Positions 53,836 to 64,000 of a stretch of 64,000 bases of DNA are shown in pieces. Source of the stretch: Zygaena filipendulae (lineage: Eukaryota > Arthropoda > Insecta > Lepidoptera > Zygaenidae); NCBI GenBank assembly GCA_907165275.2, contig OU015660.1, positions 9,364,501 to 9,428,500 of the forward strand. Reading direction: 5' to 3'. The notes beneath the pieces were generated by a model. The model was not told the origin of the DNA, made no database searches, and saw only the letters and a list, made by a program, of their open reading frames with translations. The position numbers and the translations under genes are program-made. Each line of letters begins with the position of its first letter. Position 1 is the first letter of the stretch.

Positions 53836-56800
53836 AAATTGTGACAGTCTTATGTGTAAACTTCATCACAGTTGTTGTAAGTTATAAAAATACGGGGTGA
53901 ATCTCCCATACACATACGGTTGTGTGGTATAGCGGTAAATCGAAAGCGACCTCGTCGAAAACGAACGTGTTCAACTTGTAAAGCTGTGTGCAGGTCGCTG
54001 CTATTTGCAATTTTGCGTCGTTTATAGAGCAATTTACGGTTGTCAATGTACCAGGGTGTATTGGTCGGTACATTATGTATATATGTACAGGAAATGTCTT
54101 TGGGCACCTAGAGGCCGCCGCGTAGCCTTCATCACGCTTTATGAGCACCGAGTGACTGACTGACAGACTGATTGGTGCGCGCGTTTGTCATAAATTCAAC
54201 ATCTTTTACTTTGTCTTCATTTTATTCTCACTTTGCTGCCGTAATTTTTTATGTTACACGTCTACAGAATTATTTGTCCTCTTGTTTAGAACAGTAAACC
54301 AATTGTGCATTGGTTCTTTATAATAAATATTATACATTCTCTATATATCTTGTTCGTACCCACCTATATAATCTTGAATAAATTAAAATGTTAATCAATG
54401 GCAAGGACTAGTAATTTGAAAGGTTTAATAGCAAAGTTTAATCAAACATCTCTAACAGCTATTTATCGTCCATTAAAACTTGATCTTAAATTGATTGTGC
54501 TCCAAATAGCTACAATAGGGTGAAATTCAGTAGTTTGTAGTGTGCAAGGGGAAACTTTAAAACTGGACATACCCGATCAACCATGGCGACTAGTTCGACG
54601 AGCAAACCAATAATCTAATAACGCCCTCTTCGTGGCTGCTTGAGGTGTTACTTTCTAAGGCATAATCTAATGCAGACCCTTGTCGATGGCCGTATATTTT
54701 AAATTTCGTTTTCTGTGTGTAAACCTATTATATTTTTAAGAACAAAATTTTCGCAAAGTTAAGTGGTAGGCTTTTCATCAAGAAATGTACCTAATGGAGA
54801 CTTTCCTTGTTTTTGTTAAATCCAACCTTGTATCCTGACTTGACAAAGTTGTCTTATGTACGAGAGCTCTTTCTCCTTCGTAGTTTCGTTCATATTCGCT
54901 TAAAAGACAAATATTGATAATAAATCTGGATAGGCTTTAACCAAAAGAGATTAAAATTGGAGAGGCTAATCTTTCGCACACCCTTGTCGCAGCCGCTTCT
55001 CTATCTACCAGCAAGAGATGGAAAGAGAATTGAGAAATTGAAAAGGATTTAGTTTGCGAGAGTGAGTCCGTTTGTCGGATTATGTTGGCTTAGTTTGGAT
55101 CCTGCGGGGTCTCTGACCAAGTTTAACATGTACGGCCTGCTTTTGTTTTTCTATTATATAATCTTCATACTAATTTTACTTATCAATTACTTAATTTAAT
55201 AATTTTAATTATATGCGTCTATGAAAAACTCTATATAAACTAACAATTCATTCTCTAATACAAAAACATTCTATAATATTCAATTTTCAATTTATTTACT
55301 GTAACTTTAATTTCATATTTAAACTCCTTAAAAGCTTGTATATTTTATGCTTCTATTGCCTTTGAGATTACAAGTTTTCAGACACTTAACTCTGAAAATA
55401 TGTTCGATAACTCTATTCTGTTTAACTATAGGTAACTGGAATTATGTTATCAATTAAGTTTTAATTTCTCTTTCCTTCATGGAAGAATTCCCAACCATTT
55501 TGCTTCATACATAAAAAAAAATTCGGCCATTAATTAATTCCGATTCAATCTCGTGGATTGGTCTGCCAGTCGGAGGTAAGATACTTAATCAAATAAGCTA
55601 TGGCTATGCCCATCACATTATTCTCTTTATCCCCCGTTTAAGTTCGCCTGGTGACTTAATTTTTTATTCCTTCTGTAGAATGGATCCACAAATCCTTGCG
55701 GTCTACATTTACCTTCTCGTATAAAGTTTTCCGCAGAGAAACGGAAACTGAGCATTTACCTAATGCGACCCTGACCTAATTTTCTATACGGTCTGGAGAG
55801 ACACTTCGATACGTGCTTCGGGTTTCGGGTAAAGTGTCTTTTATGCATAGTAATAAAAATAAAACTTTTACTGACCGTATCCTAGCACTAAAGTTGACTT
55901 ATGCTATTACCTAATTTTATTTATTTCAACCCTTCTCGTGTCACCGCGGCCGAGCTTCGATGCGGTTTACGCGTAGCTTATATTTGAAATGGAATGTTAC
56001 TTTGCCTTCACGGAATAAGGGATAAACAATAACCCTCCCCGCATTGTTTTCAGATTCGCGTCGTTGGAATAGGGGTTTTTCTCATTCACATACTGTTATA
56101 TTATGTTATTTCCATTTGAGCTTCTCGGTTCAACTCTTGAAATGAGCATAAGTTTTCGACGACCCAAGACACTCGAGGAACGTATTGAGATTTCAAGATA
56201 CAGAATCACGCTGTGTTGGTTTATTTAGATTATCGTGATTTAGCTGCGGACGTGGTTCGAACCTCGAGCGATATTTTTAATCCCATATGGGGAAGAACGC
56301 CATGCCTAAAATTAATAAAGCGACGAAAAAGCGTACCGGCTGGACAAAAATATTTCTTTGAAAAAATACATCCCTTTGGTTCGGAAAGTGGCCAAGTTTA
56401 TTTTCTATAAAAAAATGTTTTGGGAAGATTCGGTAACCGGTGGTGAAAACCGGGTCGTCTCTGCAGAGATATCTCATTGTATGACAACGAATACGAATTG
56501 ATGGCCCGGTGACCTGATTCTGTGCTGCAGCCGTCGGGGGCTTGTTACCTTCAATTTTGTTTTGTATTCTGATGTCGGAATCGTGTTTACTAAGTAACGT
56601 ATCCATATTCATAGTGGTCTGCTACTTGTCGTCTGTTAATGAATACGACGTTTATTTGTGGAGAAAATTTATTTATGGATGACATGTGTTTTTACATTAC
56701 TCGGAAATAATCTCAAAATAATTTTAAAACATTTGTGTAATTTGCTGACGTATCTTCAGTTTCCATTTTGTGTTTGACTTATGATATCTTTATCACATAT

Positions 56801-57329
56801 CTACACATATTTTTATAATGTGAGTTATGTCTATAAAAGTGTCGTAAAATTTATATAATGTTGTTTCCATGTTTATGTTAGAAGTTTCACCATTAGGGAT
56901 GATTGTAATCATATTAACGACCTTTATTTGGCGGTTTGATGCATAATAATCTGTTACTTTTTTCTGTGAACTGAAAACTTCTTTAGCATCGTTGTGATTT
57001 GAATCTCGATGAAACGAAAAAGTGACTGTAAAAAGAGACAACCACATACATCTAAAGGATGACAAGTGCGACAGAATGAGATAGAAGGCATTCAATCAGA
57101 AACGTGAAAGAAAGTAAGCTTAGTATGAATATCATCAGAAATAAACCCTACAATTATCCTATTCCTGACATTCTGTCTTCATCTTCTTGAAGTTCACATT
57201 TTTGAAGGTTTCACTTGTATGTACCGCACACATGTTTTTTTTTTAATTATGGTTATTTTTGTCTCGACAAAACTAATAACACCGTGTTAGTATTGTCTTA
57301 ACAATCGTTTCGGAGTTCATCAACAATAA
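53836..57329. other. CASK intron 10, no recognised features
   Basis: Mostly AT-rich, with short balanced patches at 53930-54170 and 56220-56560. No supported gene or repeat. Confidence 0.3.
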
Positions 57330-57643
57330 CTGCTCCCGCGCTGTTTGAACCGCGCGAATTTCGGGAGCCCCTCTGGAACACTAGAAAGTCTATCCTATAT
57401 CACTCAGGGATAATATTGTAGCTTCCTATCAATGAAATAATGTTTCGAACAAAATTAATAAAAAAACCCAGAGATTATTCCTTTCATACAAAAACCTACT
57501 ATTCTGTCTGTCTGTCGTCACCTTACGTTGTCAGTAGTAGAGAAAAGAACATAGGATACTTTTTACCCCGGGATTCTCGCAGGAACTCTAACGTTGGTGA
57601 AGTTTTACCATCGTTAATTTCCCGAAAAAATGAGAACAGCTAA
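57330..57643. mobile_element. Two Helitron-like fragments, head to head
   Basis: An inverted piece (CTGCTCCCGCGCTGTTTGAA to CCTATCAATGAAATAAT) followed by a forward piece (CTGTCTGTCGTCACC to GAGAACAGCTAA). Confidence 0.4.
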
Positions 57644-58747
57644 TTTTCATAATATGTATTATCATAGAAAACTCATCTATCCTTGTAGTAAAAGATTGCA
57701 GTATTTTTGGAATAACATTTAAATTTGGTACTCAAGGAATTCAGGGTAAGGTTTCACAAGGAAAGTCTACAGGGAAATCAACAATAACATTGAAAGATTC
57801 GTAGAATATTGTGTACTATCTCGATTGAGGCGACCTTAAGTAATTGTATTGTCGGTAATGTTCATCTAGCTGTTATCGAACATGTTCCAAACGTATTTCT
57901 GTACGAAATATATGTTTAAAAGCTACTATAGCAGTTGATTACGATTTTACTTGGGTAGTTTCTTTTTATACTCAATCGACAGATAAGCAGTCAGATTGCC
58001 TACTAATCCTATAGTCTATACACAACTTGTTACACTTCTGAACTTCTCAATTTAGCCCTTATTTGAGAATTGAACAATCATCCCTTTATTTGAATGTATT
58101 CCTATGGCCTGATTCAACATATATTATCTTGAAAAATCAAAGAGCTCCGAGGGAGTCCTAAAATTCATGCATCCAGAACACCGGGCACCGGCTAATTCGT
58201 AGTCAAAATTGTAAACATTGTCTCAGTGAAGTTCGTAATAACAGAATTATGCACCATTAAATGTGCTTGAACTCCTCCGTTGTTCCCAAGGTTCTCTTTA
58301 TTTGTCGTTCTACAATCAGCATAAGCGAGGCAATGAAATTTAACGAGCCACTCATTCGGGTCAAGGCTTTTTTTTAATGTTACACAAATGTTTCTTCCAG
58401 ACGTAGTAGATACGCTAATTATTATTTATCAAATACAATTTCCTACGTAAAAGCTCCAAGATGTCGAGATCTGATAGTCTACTACAGTTATTTGATACGA
58501 TATCATCGTATTTAGCAACTTACTATGCGAATATGAAGATTAAGCAGTCCCACAAGCATCCTAGTGTGGCGCGGTACAAAAGAATTTTGGAGTTGATGTA
58601 TGATATAAATATATATTGTTCATATTTACATACAAAAAAATATATAAGTATAATTAATAACATAGAGCGGTACTCATTTTTAAAAGCCTTAAAGCATTTA
58701 AAACCACATGGCGCTGCGTGGTCATGTCGGAGCATTACTATTTATTA

Positions 58748-58966
58748 CTAGTTGTGCCCCGCGGTTTCACCCGCGTTAATTTCAGAGTTCCCACGGGAAT
58801 TCCGGGATAAAAAGTACTCTATGTGTTAATCTGATGTATAAGCTATATTATTGTAAAGTTTCATTTAAATCCATCCAGTAGTTTTTGCGTGAAAGAATAA
58901 CAAACATCCATCCATCCATCCATACATTCTACAAACTTTACAATATTATTTTTAATATTAGTAGGA
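58748..58966 (-). mobile_element. Helitron-like repeat, inverted, full length
   Basis: CTAGTTGTGCCCCGCGG to AATATTAGTAGGA, with T after and a (CATC)n run inside; close to the copy at 24225-24423. Confidence 0.65.
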
Positions 58967-59379
58967 TTTATCTAGTTTTTCATTTTAACTGAAAATGAGA
59001 AATTAATTAGACAAGTTTAAGAAGCCTCCTTCGAACTGATCAATTTTATTGTTAATCAACAAAGTATGAGCACTTACCTATTTTTTCCTAATTAAATGCA
59101 CAGCACAATAAGTCTTTTATCTCGTTTATAACTTAGATTTTTATATCAGTCTCTAGGGAAATAAAGCGGGATATGGTAATCCGAAACTTTCGTTTTTATA
59201 TGAGAAAAAAAAAAATGGTCGGTTAAAACTCGTGATTTAACTCGTGTGTTAAAAGCTTTTCGAGCACTGAAAAATTACGGACGGAATAATAACTCTCCGG
59301 TAGTCTTGATACCTGTGGTTTGTGTTTAATGGAGAATATTTTTATATACCTACTGATTTTTACTATCTCCATAGTAAAA

Positions 59380-59541
59380 AATAATGTCGTTTCCCGCCGT
59401 CTGTATGCTTAGAATACTACGCGATGGATTTTAATGCGGTTTTCATCGATAGATAGAGTGATTTAAGAGGTCGCACAGTTTATCCCAAAATTCCCACGGG
59501 AACTCCCAAATTACCGCGGGATAAACCGCGGAGTCAGCTAG
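59380..59541 (+). mobile_element. Helitron-like repeat, 5' truncated
   Basis: CGATGGATTTTAATGCGGTT and ACCGCGGGATAAACCGCGG ending CAGCTAG. Confidence 0.5.
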
Positions 59542-61720
59542 TTTTCTATAAAAATGAAACCTTTTTACTAAAAAGGTGTTAGTCTTTTTGCCTGAAAATT
59601 ATAGTGCCCTGTAGTATTTAATTCTGACGTAAAATCGCTGCCAGATACTGCTACTACATGTTGCAATTATAAAATGTTTTTTTTTTTTTTTAATAAATAG
59701 TTCCAGAGATAACCCCTAAACAAAAAGCTTTTTGTCTTCGATATATTATTAAACATTAGCTTTATAGAGTAATAAAAGATTATACTGTTGATAAAACATG
59801 TGCAGTTAATGCATATGCAGCAATTTAAATGTAGTTTAGACGAAGCATATTAAATAAGAGATTGTATTAAATTTGATCGTACAAAACTAGACTGAAGTTG
59901 TTTTCAAAACTGTAACTAGTGCCTGAAGAGTTGTGAATTGTAATCCAATTACACCCTAATACACATTCCATGTACGTGAACATGTTACAAAACGATGTTT
60001 TTCGTAACTATTATAGGTACGATGCGTGAACTATGGACAAAGTAGAATAGAGTCATTTGAACGAAGTAGTTTAATATCTATTATTGAAAATGGTTTCCGT
60101 TTTTCTTACCTTGGAAAAGTTTGTGGAAGACGGCTACTGATTCTAGACTTTCCGGCGCCAACTTTGGCTACACTTTGCAATTTATAATCAAGTTCATTCT
60201 TTTCGAAATCAAATAATAACTTTTTTGATTCCATTGTTATTCTACAGTGTCCTCGAGTAAGTCTTCAAGTGTTATAAATTATTTTTTTGATGTTTTTAAA
60301 CTTTCTTGTTACTTGTTAGGTATAACTCAGTAGACAATTGTCAATTTACTTTGGCTTCAAGATCGGATAGGTTATGTAAAGGAATATATAAACCGATGGG
60401 CAGTAAATACATGGCCTAGTTCCGTTGGGACAAGAACATGATTTGTGTTCGTGTCATAATAATTGTAAACTGGAATCTCATGCGGAGACCGCGCTTGTGT
60501 TCCAAACGTGTGCCTATCCTGGTTTTACTTTCAATAATAATAACTGGGTTCAACCTTAGTGGCGACTTACGAGTATTAAACATGTTTACTGTTTTTTTTT
60601 TTTTCCTTTTTTTCCTTTCTAATTTTCTGCTAATTGTATTATTGTGTACCGCCACTTCGCCAAACTTTTATCAGATCAAAAAAGTCAAATAAATCGTTTT
60701 TCTCTTTTATTATCTAGCTCTCTTTTTTCTGGCCTTGTCCCGTTTCAATTGGTGCCAACTCTCTTTATTTTACATTCTAGACTCTAGAGCAATACAAAAT
60801 CGGAAAGGGTTCGATTAAAAAATGCTTTTAAACTATTCCTTTTGACGACGACAAATTTAAGCAATATCTCCTGCAAGGCAGCTATATTGCTCGGCTAAGA
60901 CTGCGCTACAGATGGCTGGACAAAGCGTTTTACTATCGTTCAATGTCACACCAATAAGATTTCTCGTTAGAAAACGGCTGCACAGTTACTAATTCTCGGT
61001 GCTAAAACTTACAGCTATAAACCAAGCTTATGCTCTCAAATGGAATCCTTTGCCAAATCTGTGCTCCAATTCGCTCGCGCCGTTACTGGCTTTGGAGGAT
61101 AAATGTTTTATGGTCCATACATACCTGTGTGGCAGTAGGCAGTTGTAAATTTGTGTAACAATTCCATTTCATTTTACTAGATGTGACAATCCTCAACTGC
61201 GATTACGTACCTCGGGACAAATTATCATTATGAATTATACCTATGATTTCTCGAGATTTGCATTGCGGTGGAGTAGGTAACTATTATTGCACCAGTTTCA
61301 TGTTTAACAATGTATTTCCTTACTATCAATAGAGTAGGAACTTGAGGCATTTGTATGTAGCGCTTTCGTTACGTATACATTACGAGTATAAAATATATTC
61401 TTGTAATTTAAGTCATAGTTTTATTTGTATGCAATAACGTTTTCGGAGAGGTCGAATCGATTATGAAATCTTTATTTCATTGAACTAGTGTCAATTCAAG
61501 TTCCTAAGAGCAATTTCACATAAAAATATCTGTTACGTTTTCAGTGTAGGTAGGTACCTATCGGATTTTATCATACACCTTTAACAGATATTTGTAAGAG
61601 TGAACTTACCTATCACGCAAGTGTTGTGGATATCCAAGTGTCGAAAGAGGTGCTGGTAAATTATGGTGTGAAGTAAAAAAAAAAAGAAACGTGCCAAGTG
61701 TCCGTGCGCAATCGTCTCGA
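59542..61720. other. CASK intron 10, no recognised features
   Basis: AT-rich up to the CpG-rich first exon. No repeat or gene supported. Confidence 0.3.
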
Positions 61721-61728
61721 ATGATAGG

Positions 61729-61767
61729 ATGCGCGGCTGGCGGTTACCCGCGCGGCGGAGACGCTAG
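61729..61767 (+). promoter_or_regulatory. Upstream ORF before the alternative first exon
   Basis: An ATG, 11 further codons and TAG, in frame with the main ATG at 61921. It would sit in the leader of the transcript starting here. The start site itself is not known. Confidence 0.3.
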
Positions 61768-61920
61768 CGGAAACGAGACCGGCGAACGGGAAGGGTGTCG
61801 GGCCGCGAGCGCGACGAGTGGTGCCCGCACGAGGCGCGGCGGCACGCGCTGACGTGCGCGCGTCGCTGCGCGTGCTGCGGTGCGGCGCGATGCCCCCCCG
61901 GGCCCGCCCCCGGGCTTGAC

Positions 61921-62199
61921 ATGGACGAGGGCGGCTACTGGCGGCCGTCTTGCTCGACGCTGTCGCTCGCCGAGCACCATGGCAGCGCGACGCACCTGTG
62001 CGCGCGGCACGCCCCGCAGAGCGCGCGGCTCGCGCACCGGCACCCCCACCCCCACCCGCACCCGGCGCACGCGCACCACCCGCACGCGCACCAGCACGCG
62101 CACGCGCACCACATGCAGCACGCGCAGCACGCCGTCTCGTGTCCAGTGCATAGCCCGTTCAGACAGCCCACGCCCGAGTATTGCGCGGCCCATTCGCAG
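61921..62199 (+). CDS. Histidine-rich first coding exon, candidate short-CASK N-terminus
   Basis: The ATG has a fair context (TTGACATGGAC) and is the first in its frame after a TAG at 61765-61767. 93 codons encode MDEGGYWRPS, a long His/Pro/Ala-rich run (HPHPHPHP, then AHAHH repeats) and PFRQPTPEYCAAHSQ before a CAG/GTAACG donor. The exon ends in phase 0, the phase needed to replace CASK exon 10 upstream of the next CASK exon, and it has the same strand within the same intron. Flies are known to make a short CASK lacking the kinase domain. The link is an inference; it could be the first exon of another gene. Strong GC and CpG content also produces several shadow ORFs. Confidence 0.5.
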
Positions 62200-62213
62200 G
62201 TAACGATAATTAA

Positions 62214-62431
62214 ATCCTTACTATTAGAAATGCGAAAGTTGCTTCTTACGCCTTAATGGCTCAACCGATCGCCATGAAATTTTGCAAACAGGTTGTCAGA
62301 GGTACAGAAAAAGACATAGGGTCCTTTTATGTGGGGACCAATAAACTCCTTTTCTTTCTTTCTTTCTAGGATAGGTACTTTTATCCCGGGATTCCCGCGG
62401 GATCTCCGCGGGTGAAACCGCGGGGAAGTAC
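62214..62431 (+). mobile_element. Helitron-like repeat with an internal insertion
   Basis: TTACTATTAGAAATGCGAAA, CCGATCGCCATGAAATTTTG, CCCGCGGGATCTCCG and a hairpin end. The GGGTACTTTTATCCC block is interrupted by about 55 bases with (TTTC)n. It lies just downstream of the first-exon donor. Confidence 0.5.
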
Positions 62432-62511
62432 TACAGATAGTATCGATATAAGTAATTGTATTCAAATTTTTGTTTGACTGTCCATATATCCGTCACTGCC
62501 GCATCAAACAC

Positions 62512-64000
62512 ATTCAAAATTCAAAATTCAAAAGCTCTTTATTACTTAGGATTGGTTACAATCACTTGTAATCGTCAGCAGGTTCTTAAAACTATAAATT
62601 ACCGTCAGTTCGGAATACGTCGTCTGCTGAGAAGAACTGACAAGAAGGGCTCAGCAGGGCTGTCTTTAAATGATCTTACTTATAAACTAGGAGAACAAAA
62701 AATAGTAATTGGATAGAGCAATTCATTCCCAAACGTCTGTATCATTTAAATAGTCTACTACACTATAATATGCTTTATCGCATAATCTGTGTTTAATAAG
62801 CGTCTTGAATTTATTAATTGACAAATTAATTACATCGTTTGGGAGTTTGTTGTAAAAGCGTATACATTGTCCTTTAAATGACTTAGAAATTTTATGGAGC
62901 CTAGTCTTAGGCACAGCGAGTTTATCTTTATTTCTTAAGTTAAGATTATGTAAATCACTGTTTTTCTTAAAGTTGACTAAATTTTTGTGAACATATAATA
63001 AATTCTCGTATATATACTGAGAATGTACAGTCATTATTTTAAACTCGCTGAATTTAGTTCTCAGTGAATCCCGAGGGCCCAACTTATAGATTGCGCGAAT
63101 GGCTCGTTTCTGCAACACGAATACAGAATCGATATCCGCGGCACTACCCCACAGCAGTATGCCGTATGACATAATGCTGTGGAAATAACTAAAATAAACT
63201 AAACGCGCGGTATTAATATCAGTAAGTTGACGGATTTTCTTAACAGCATAAGCCGCCGAGCTTAATCTACCTGATAACTTTTTTATATGTGGGCCCCATT
63301 GTAATTTTGCATCTAATGTTATACCTAGAAAGACAGTTTCATCGACCATTTCCAAATCCTCATTATTAATCAGTAATCTGGTTTTTACTTGTTTAACATT
63401 TTTTGTCACAAATCTTATACATTTGGTTTTATCACGGTTTAGTAATAAGTTATTAGCATTAAACCAGTGTACTATTTTAGAGAGAGCATTGTTCACATCG
63501 TCTACAGCCGATTGCTGTCTATTAACCTTAAACACTAAAGATGTATCATCTGCAAACAATACTATCTCATGGTTGTCCCTCACTAGATAAGGTAAGTCAT
63601 TTATATAAACAAGGAACAGGAATGGTCCTAATATAGATCCTTGGGGTACTCCCATTACCACTGCAGAACCATGTGATCGTTTTCCGTTGACATCAACCCT
63701 TTGGATCCTATCACTCAAGTACGAAGTAAGAAGATCCAAAGCTACACCTCGTATTCCGTAATAGTGTAGTTTCCCGACCAAAGTTGTATGCTCAACACAA
63801 TCAAAGGCCTTGGATAAATCACAAAACACTCCATAAGCATCACGTGACTCCTCCCAGGCCTCAAAAATATTTTCAATTAATTTAATTCCTGCATCAGTTG
63901 TAGAGCGACCATGAGTAAAACCGAACTGTTTATGATGCAGCAAGTCGTTTTTATTAAAGTATGCGAGTAGTTGGCTAAGTATAAGCTTTTCAAATATTTT
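62512..64000 (-). mobile_element. Non-LTR retrotransposon (Jockey/CR1-like), 3' half
   Basis: The element runs on the minus strand off the right edge. Its 3' end is a run of ATTCAAA units at 62512-62532, a microsatellite tail typical of these LINEs. The 3' UTR is about 190 bases. Confidence 0.7.
62723..64000 (-). CDS. LINE reverse transcriptase, 5' partial
   Basis: The open frame covers 425 codons to a TGA. RT motifs in order: KQFGFTHGRSTTDA, VFCDLSKAFDCVEHTTL, GVPQGSILGPFLFLVYINDL and the catalytic FADDTSLV, then the thumb region LNRDKTKCIRF and FLGITLDAKLQW. The C-terminal part (SYGILLWGSA, FVLQKRAIRAI) is as in Jockey/CR1-group elements. No stop or frameshift is visible, so it is young or intact in this part. 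The endonuclease and ORF1 would lie beyond the window. Confidence 0.8.
   Translation of the reverse strand, partial: KIFEKLILSQLLAYFNKNDLLHHKQFGFTHGRSTTDAGIKLIENIFEAWEESRDAYGVFCDLSKAFDCVEHTTLVGKLHYYGIRGVALDLLTSYLSDRIQRVDVNGKRSHGSAVVMGVPQGSILGPFLFLVYINDLPYLVRDNHEIVLFADDTSLVFKVNRQQSAVDDVNNALSKIVHWFNANNLLLNRDKTKCIRFVTKNVKQVKTRLLINNEDLEMVDETVFLGITLDAKLQWGPHIKKLSGRLSSAAYAVKKIRQLTDINTARLVYFSYFHSIMSYGILLWGSAADIDSVFVLQKRAIRAIYKLGPRDSLRTKFSEFKIMTVHSQYIYENLLYVHKNLVNFKKNSDLHNLNLRNKDKLAVPKTRLHKISKSFKGQCIRFYNKLPNDVINLSINKFKTLIKHRLCDKAYYSVVDYLNDTDVWE

Noticed and set aside
61795..61920. Extension of the His-rich exon upstream to a GTG codon
   Set aside because: No ATG occurs between the in-frame TAG at 61765 and 61921, and GTG starts are not expected in an insect nuclear gene.
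61744..62256. Long Arg/Val-rich minus-strand ORF and other plus-frame ORFs
   Set aside because: High GC removes stops in all frames. Only the ATG at 61921 has a fitting start, donor and phase.

Overview
This window is AT-rich genomic DNA from an insect, almost certainly a moth or butterfly. About 28 copies or fragments of a Lep1-type Helitron-like repeat (TACTAATATTATAAA start, CCGCGG hairpin, CTAG end) are scattered through it. tRNA-headed SINEs, RTE and other LINE fragments and several MITEs typical of Lepidoptera are also present. Two host genes are recognisable, both on the + strand, and most of the rest is intron or mobile DNA. Product names come from remembered protein families; no search was run.

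Layout. (1) 1-4,000: the 3' exons of an anosmin-1 (Kallmann syndrome protein, Kal1) homologue, with fibronectin type III modules, ending at a stop at 3761-3763. (2) 4,148-14,084: a 9.9-kb composite retroelement bounded by two matching 256-bp Ty1/copia LTRs and a 5-bp AAACT target duplication. Inside are three overlapping, near-identical pieces of one copia pol, an antisense BEL/Pao pol fragment, two internal LTR stubs and one inverted LTR stub. (3) 15,554-25,233: ten exons of CASK, the membrane-associated guanylate kinase scaffold with an atypical CaM-kinase domain (GFG instead of DFG), followed by the L27 region. (4) 25,234-64,000+: a CASK intron of more than 38 kb full of repeats. Near its far end a CpG-rich, histidine-rich, phase-0 first exon (61,921-62,199) could start a short CASK isoform lacking the kinase domain. 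The window ends inside an antisense non-LTR retrotransposon reverse transcriptase.

Most interesting observations: two 28-30-bp perfect palindromes, each flanked by its own 8-bp direct repeat, which look like nearly minimal DNA-transposon inserts; a 1,500-bp transposon with 35-bp terminal inverted repeats, an 8-bp target duplication and a decayed THAP-like reading frame, sharing the CTCAGA terminus with those palindromes; the copia/BEL chimera, best explained as one integration of a template-switched or auto-integrated cDNA; a 570-bp near-perfect foldback; Helitron copies with internal tandem arrays; and the alternative first exon in the last CASK intron.

Limits: exon borders are read by eye from splice consensus, phase and protein resemblance. 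Repeat borders are approximate unless a target duplication or terminal motif is given. No RNA evidence is available.
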